A DNA stretch of 64,000 bases, taken from positions 5,580,001-5,644,000 of the forward strand of contig NZ_CP114065.1 in assembly GCF_027627575.1 (NCBI RefSeq), given 5' to 3'. Shown one piece after another: positions 59,710 through 64,000 of the stretch. A program made the translations under genes and the position numbers. The notes beneath the pieces are model-generated. The model made no database searches. It worked only from the letters and a program-made list of their open reading frames with translations, and was not told where the DNA came from. Source of the DNA: Kribbella sp. CA-293567. GTDB taxonomy: Bacteria; Actinomycetota; Actinomycetes; Propionibacteriales; Kribbellaceae. How positions within the stretch are numbered: the stretch's first letter is position 1; every line of letters starts with the position of its first letter.

Positions 59710-60615
59710 ATGCGCGCAGCCCGGTTCCACAAGTACGGCGGAGCAGAGAGCCTGGTGATCGAGCAGGCCCCCGATCCGCAGCCCGGAGTTGGTGAGATCC
59801 GTATCCGCGTCGCGGCGGCCAGCGTCAATCCCATCGACTGGAAACTGCGCGCCGGCGACCTGCAGCAGCTGATTCCCCTGGAGCTACCCGCCATTCCCGG
59901 GCGCGACGCCGCCGGGGTGGTCGACGACATCGGTGACGGAGTGCACGGCGTGAGTATCGGCGACCGCGTCTTCGGGCTGGGCGGTGTCATCGGCGCAACC
60001 GCGGAGCTGGTCGTCCTCTCGGCCTGGGCCCACTCCCCCGACATCTGGAACGACGAGCAGGCCGCGGCCGCTGGTCTCGCGTCTGTGACCGCGATGCGCG
60101 GCCTGAACGCGCTCGGCTCCCTCGCGGGGCGCACCCTTCTCGTCGAGGGCGCCGCCGGTGGCGTGGGCAGCGCGGCGGTCGAGATCGCGGTAGCGCGAGG
60201 TGCCACTGTGATCGGGACGGCCAGTGAACGCAACCACGAGTTCCTCACCGCACTTGGCGCCGTTCCCACCACCTACGGCCCCGGCCTGGCGCAGCGTCTG
60301 TTCGCTCTCGCCCCGCGCGGAGTCGACGTGGCGCTCGACACCGCGGCTTCCGGATCGCTGGACGACCTCGTCGCGATCACAGATGACCCGACGCGCGTCG
60401 CGACGGTCGCCGACCATGCGAGCGGACAGCGCCTGGGCACGCACGTGGTCAACGCGGAGAACGATTCCACTGTTCTGTCCGCGGCCGCGGAACTGGGCCG
60501 GCAAGGCCGCTACACACCCCGTATCGAACAGGCCTACTCCCTGGAGCGGATCGCCGACGCCCACGCGCACGCCGAGCGAGGGCGCACCCGAGGAAAGATC
60601 GTGATCTGCATCTGA
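59710..60615 (+). CDS. NADPH:quinone reductase-like zinc-free MDR oxidoreductase
   Basis: 301 aa. GroES-like domain at the N-terminus (ARFHKYGGAESLVIEQAPDP, SVNPIDWKLRAGD, IPGRDAAGVV), then a Rossmann domain with VEGAAGGVGSAAVEIAVARG (about residues 143-162). No zinc-binding cysteines. It would reduce quinones or enones with NADPH. ATG 59710. Single gene, convergent with the epoxide-hydrolase gene. Confidence 0.92.
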   Translation: MRAARFHKYGGAESLVIEQAPDPQPGVGEIRIRVAAASVNPIDWKLRAGDLQQLIPLELPAIPGRDAAGVVDDIGDGVHGVSIGDRVFGLGGVIGATAELVVLSAWAHSPDIWNDEQAAAAGLASVTAMRGLNALGSLAGRTLLVEGAAGGVGSAAVEIAVARGATVIGTASERNHEFLTALGAVPTTYGPGLAQRLFALAPRGVDVALDTAASGSLDDLVAITDDPTRVATVADHASGQRLGTHVVNAENDSTVLSAAAELGRQGRYTPRIEQAYSLERIADAHAHAERGRTRGKIVICI

Positions 60616-60750
60616 ACAGGCCGGCCGGTATCCAGCCGGCCCACCAGGTCGGTAGCTCGCAACAGTGCGGGAACACCGTCCGTGGCAAGCCTTCCGACCG
60701 CGGCCTTCGCCGGTTGTGCGGGAAGCGTTCCGCCCCGCAACCGGCGAAGA

Positions 60751-61884
60751 TCAGCGGTGCTCACGGAAGAACTCGGTGAGATCGTGCGCCAGGAGTTCCG
60801 GCTCCTCGTGAGCCGCGAAGTGGCCGCCTCTTGGCATGACGGTGTACCTCGTGACGTTGTACGTCCGCTCGGCCCAGCTCCGGGGCGGCTGCGTCAGGTC
60901 GGCGGGAAACACGGCCAGCGCGGTGGGGACCGTGACTCGCTTCACCCGCCGCGTCAGGCCCTGCCGATGCTCGTAGTACGGCCGGAACGAGGTCGAGATC
61001 GTGTTGGTGAACCAGTAGAGGGACGCCTGCGTCAGGATGAAGTCGTCACTGAACCGGGATGACAGATCGGCTCCGCAGTCGCTCCAGCCGCGGTACTTCT
61101 CGACGAGCCAGCCAAGCAGGCCGGCCGGTGAGTCGGTCAGCCCGTACCCCAAGGTGAGTGGGCGTGTGCTCTGCTGGTGCTGGTAGCCGCCCTCTGCGCT
61201 GGACCAAGCGGCGACCGATTCGAGGTACGCCTGCTCCTGCGGAGTGACGCTGTCGGCGTCATAGCCGACCGGGTCGCCGACGGCGAGCAGATGGATACCC
61301 ACCAGAGCCTCAGGGTGGGCTTCGGCCAAGCGGGAGGTGATTCCGGCGCCCAGATCGCCTCCGTGCGCCGCGTAGCGGCCGAAACCGAGTTCGCCGGACA
61401 TCAGCCGGTGCCAGAGTTCATGGGTCTGCTGCGGTTCCGACAGCGATGCTCGCTGGGAAGAGAAAGCGAATCCGGGCAGCGACGGAACGATGACGGTGAA
61501 GGCGTCTGACGCCTTGCCTCCGTGGGCCGACGGCGTGGCCAGTCGGCGAGCCAAGGGGACGAGTTCGAGAAACGAACTCGGCCACCCATGCGTCAGCACG
61601 ATCGGGAGCGCGTCGGGGTTTTCTCCGTCGAAACGCAGGTAGTGCACCGGAGCGCCGTCGAGGAGAGCGATCTTTGACGGAAGGTTGTTGATCATCGCTT
61701 CGTGGGTGCGCCAGTCGTACGACGTCGACCAGTAGGCAACAAGGCGCTGCAGCTCTTCAGTGTCGGTGCCTGCCTCCCAGGCGCTGGTCGGCCACGGGTC
61801 CGGCCACCGGGTTCTCGTCAGCCGCGTGCGAAGCTCGGCGAGTTCTGGTTCGGATACAGCGATCTGGGGCAGGTCGTTCGTCAC
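60751..61884 (-). CDS. Epoxide hydrolase family protein
   Basis: 377 aa. N-terminal EHN domain (ISEPELAELRTRL-type start with RTRWPDPWPTSAWEAGTD), then alpha/beta-hydrolase core with oxyanion HGWPSSFLEL, nucleophile D177 (AAHGGDLGAG) and catalytic His in PRGGHFAAHEEPELLA. A cap domain lies between. The sequence agrees with juvenile-hormone/microsomal-type epoxide hydrolases of actinobacteria. ATG 61884. 32 bp from the downstream end of the hydrolase-OsmC gene on the same strand, so possibly one operon. Confidence 0.92.
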   Translation of the reverse strand: MTNDLPQIAVSEPELAELRTRLTRTRWPDPWPTSAWEAGTDTEELQRLVAYWSTSYDWRTHEAMINNLPSKIALLDGAPVHYLRFDGENPDALPIVLTHGWPSSFLELVPLARRLATPSAHGGKASDAFTVIVPSLPGFAFSSQRASLSEPQQTHELWHRLMSGELGFGRYAAHGGDLGAGITSRLAEAHPEALVGIHLLAVGDPVGYDADSVTPQEQAYLESVAAWSSAEGGYQHQQSTRPLTLGYGLTDSPAGLLGWLVEKYRGWSDCGADLSSRFSDDFILTQASLYWFTNTISTSFRPYYEHRQGLTRRVKRVTVPTALAVFPADLTQPPRSWAERTYNVTRYTVMPRGGHFAAHEEPELLAHDLTEFFREHR

Positions 61885-61916
61885 TGGAGTCCTCGATTCG
61901 GCCGCGTCGTCTCATG

Positions 61917-63161
61917 TCAGGTTGTGAGCTGAGTTGTGATCTCGGCCTGACTCTTCAAGGTGTTGTGCACGGGACAGCGGCGGGCGGCGCTGAGAAGCGT
62001 GGCTCGTTGGTCGCCGGTCAGTGACTCCGGGAGCCGGATCTCCTGCTCGAAGTGATCGACGCGGCAGGTGCCGCTCGGCGCCTGGCAGTCGTCGGCATGG
62101 ACCCGGCGATGGTTGACCGTCACCTCGATGGTGTCCAGCGACCACCCCTTGCGGTCCGCTGTGACACGCAGGGTCATCGAGGTACATGCGGCAAGGGCCA
62201 TAGCAAGGAAGTCGTACGGCGTTGGGCCACGCTCCGTACCGCCTTTGGCCAGTGCCTGATCAGCCGCGTACCGGGAGCCTCGGGTATCCAGTGTCGTGAA
62301 GTATCCACCGTGGTTCCGTGCGGTGACTTCCTCGACGTGGTAGCCGGTCGGCTGCGCCTCCTCTTCCACATCCCGGCCGATGTACCTGCCCGCCCACGCG
62401 GCGATAACGGAAGCCACATAGATCGCGTCGGACTCGTCCGTGAGCAGATGGTCGGCGTCGTCGAGCGACACGAAGCTCTTGGGATGACTGGCCGCGTGGT
62501 AGAGCTCGTCGGCGTTGTCGATGCCCACTATGGCGTCCCGCGGCGCGTGCAGGAAGAGAGTGGCGCCTCGGAAGTCCGCGAGCGCTTTTCGGGGGCTGCT
62601 GTGCTGCAGATCCTCCAAGAACGATCGGCCGACCGTGAACCTCCGCCCGGCGATGGTGACGGTTCCGGAGCCTTCGCGGCGTACGGCGTCCAGGTCTCCG
62701 TCCAGCAGGCGCCGGACGTGTTCGGGATCAGCCGGTGCGCCGATCGTCGCGATGGCGCGCACGCTGGGCAGCCGCGGAGCGGCGCTCAGTACCGCGCAGC
62801 CTCCCAGCGAATGGCCGACCAGGAGAACAGGCGGCGCGATGATCGTGCCCAGGTAGCCGGCCGCGGCTTGCAGGTCGGCGACGTCGGCCGAGAAGGAGGA
62901 GTCGGCGAAGTCACCGCCGCTCCGTCCGAGGCCGGTGAAGTCGAACGACAACACCCCGAAGCCCTGACGGGTGAGCGCCCGGGTCAGTTGACGCTCGACC
63001 CGCAGGTCCTTGCCGCACGTGAAGCAGTGGGCGAACAGCGCTGTTCCCAGGATCGGCCCCTCGGGACGCTCGAGCCGAGCGGATAGCTCATGGCCCTGCG
63101 CACCGGTGAAGGTGCAGTTGCTCGAAGTGGCGTAGCCGGCCGCGGGAACGATCGCTGTCAA
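61917..63161 (-). CDS. Alpha/beta-hydrolase fused to OsmC-like domain
   Basis: 414 aa. Residues about 20-255 form an alpha/beta hydrolase with FAHCFTCGKD and nucleophile S118 (GHSLGG); about 275-414 an OsmC/Ohr-like domain with cysteines in ALAACTSMTLRV and RRCPVHNTL, the peroxide-reacting pair. Such two-domain proteins are known; a role in organic peroxide or ester detoxification is assumed. The start is TTG 63161 with GAGGAG upstream, as no ATG/GTG is better placed. Confidence 0.9.
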   Translation of the reverse strand: MTAIVPAAGYATSSNCTFTGAQGHELSARLERPEGPILGTALFAHCFTCGKDLRVERQLTRALTRQGFGVLSFDFTGLGRSGGDFADSSFSADVADLQAAAGYLGTIIAPPVLLVGHSLGGCAVLSAAPRLPSVRAIATIGAPADPEHVRRLLDGDLDAVRREGSGTVTIAGRRFTVGRSFLEDLQHSSPRKALADFRGATLFLHAPRDAIVGIDNADELYHAASHPKSFVSLDDADHLLTDESDAIYVASVIAAWAGRYIGRDVEEEAQPTGYHVEEVTARNHGGYFTTLDTRGSRYAADQALAKGGTERGPTPYDFLAMALAACTSMTLRVTADRKGWSLDTIEVTVNHRRVHADDCQAPSGTCRVDHFEQEIRLPESLTGDQRATLLSAARRCPVHNTLKSQAEITTQLTT

Positions 63162-63224
63162 GAGTGGCTCCTCTGCCTGTCGAAATCTTCTTCGTAGTGA
63201 TGAGCCGCAGGAGAAGGCTCGGAA

Positions 63225-64000
63225 TCAGGTGGTGAGCAGGTCAGCGGCGGTTACCTGGTCGAGGTGGATCAGGATGTCGTAGGACTTGCCGAGGGCAACC
63301 AACGAGTCGGGGTAGGGGTAGCCGGTTCCGATATCGCGGGTGGGGCGCTTCTCGGCCAGCCAGGAAGTGGCCGACGCAGGCAACCTGCGCAGATCCACCA
63401 CGAAATTCCGGTACGGCACTTTGCCGACCGTGTGCTCGTTGTTGCCGGCCGGAGCGGGGCCGATCGTGAACTTGCGGACCGTCCCGTTCGGGTCCTCGAT
63501 GTCGGCCGCGTTGAAGGAGCCTCGGTCGAAGCTCAGCCCGACGGCGACGTAGCGCTTGCCGAGCTGCCTACGCAGGAACTCGCCCTGAGTCACCGGGTAG
63601 GTTTCCGGCATCGACGACTCGTAGGCGATGTGACCGTTGTGCGCGGACACCAGCACCTTGCCACCGGTCGTCCGGTTCCACCAGGTGACGTTGTCCGCCA
63701 TCGTCCGGTCGCGGAACTCGTAGGCCTTCGCCAGTTCGGTGACATCCGTGACGTCGTGGCTGAAGAACTTCGTCACCTGCCAGACCGCCCGGGCGTTCTG
63801 GACCGCCCAGTGGCGGGCCGGGCTGGCAGGCAGTGCCTTGACCTTGGCGAGGGCTTGCCTGGCTGCGACTTCCAGAGCGACCCGCTCGGCCAGCGACCTG
63901 GCGAGGTACGCGCTGGTCCACGGCGCCACCTCGGCCGTCGACCGGATCCCGGCGTACAGGCGGGTGATTTCCGGCAGCAACTGGGGCCGGGTCCGGGCGA
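63225..64000 (-). CDS. Erythromycin-esterase-like protein (partial, cut by window end)
   Basis: At least 251 aa of the C-terminal part, continuing beyond the window. Motifs of the erythromycin esterase superfamily: FRDRTMADNVTWWNRTTGGK, VLVSAHNGHIAYES and YVAVGLSFDRGSFNA. Only some members open macrolides; others act on different substrates. The start of the gene lies outside, so signal peptide and catalytic glutamates of the N-terminal part cannot be judged. Confidence 0.85.
   Translation of the reverse strand, partial: ARTRPQLLPEITRLYAGIRSTAEVAPWTSAYLARSLAERVALEVAARQALAKVKALPASPARHWAVQNARAVWQVTKFFSHDVTDVTELAKAYEFRDRTMADNVTWWNRTTGGKVLVSAHNGHIAYESSMPETYPVTQGEFLRRQLGKRYVAVGLSFDRGSFNAADIEDPNGTVRKFTIGPAPAGNNEHTVGKVPYRNFVVDLRRLPASATSWLAEKRPTRDIGTGYPYPDSLVALGKSYDILIHLDQVTAADLLTT

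Overview
The window is high-GC DNA with actinomycete-style gene organisation: GTG/TTG starts, TGATG and ATGA stop-start overlaps, many secreted proteins and lipoproteins, a SARP-type activator, large ATP-binding regulators and ECF sigma/anti-sigma control. A soil member of the Nocardioidaceae/Kribbellaceae type would fit, but this is inferred from gene style only; no species marker was compared. Both tRNAs, orn and the csp gene are ordinary chromosomal genes, so this reads as chromosome with accessory patches.

Layout. 0-4.2 kb: sugar-binding lipoprotein plus GH35 beta-galactosidase, then an oppositely oriented ketopantoate-reductase-like gene with a GntR-like operator. 4.4-10.3 kb: cold-shock gene with a structured leader, GNAT, small M23 peptidase, large C-terminal-SARP regulator, orn, tRNA-His. 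10.3-15.0 kb: class V aminotransferase, TenA coupled to an FAD oxidoreductase, tRNA-Lys. 15.0-15.8 kb: integrase remnant directly behind tRNA-Lys. 15.7-22.3 kb: amidase plus a peptide/nickel-type ABC importer whose permease and ATPase are fused in one gene. 22.4-25.4 kb: TetR/hydrolase operon divergent from an acyl-CoA ligase interrupted by an in-frame TAA.

25.7-36.1 kb is the most interesting part: a stress-type island in which three families occur twice (Cys-rich four-helix copper-binding protein, DUF4383-like membrane protein, STAS protein), around an MtrA/MtrB/LpqB-like trio (response regulator, sensor kinase, short GerMN lipoprotein). A 17-bp box of consensus CTTTGAGATCnCGTGAC recurs upstream of at least five of its transcription units, including the response regulator itself, and two units share a second element at an identical distance. 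I read this as a local regulon, probably of that response regulator; the binding factor is inference.

36.2-41 kb: MerR with a perfect 28-bp operator, a frameshifted SulP transporter, and an MFS-TetR operon. 41-45 kb is a decay zone with IS110, DNA-ligase and peptidase remnants between small secreted and regulatory genes. 45-50 kb: secreted subtilisin and a LAL-type LuxR regulator. 50-56 kb: tyrosine recombinase, ABC exporter-like operon, remnants, ECF sigma/anti-sigma pair. 56-64 kb: small secreted proteins and a series of enzymes of the alpha/beta-hydrolase and redox type (haloalkane-dehalogenase-like, thioredoxin, quinone reductase, epoxide hydrolase, hydrolase-OsmC fusion), ending in an erythromycin-esterase-like gene cut by the window edge. 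No rRNA or CRISPR array was seen.
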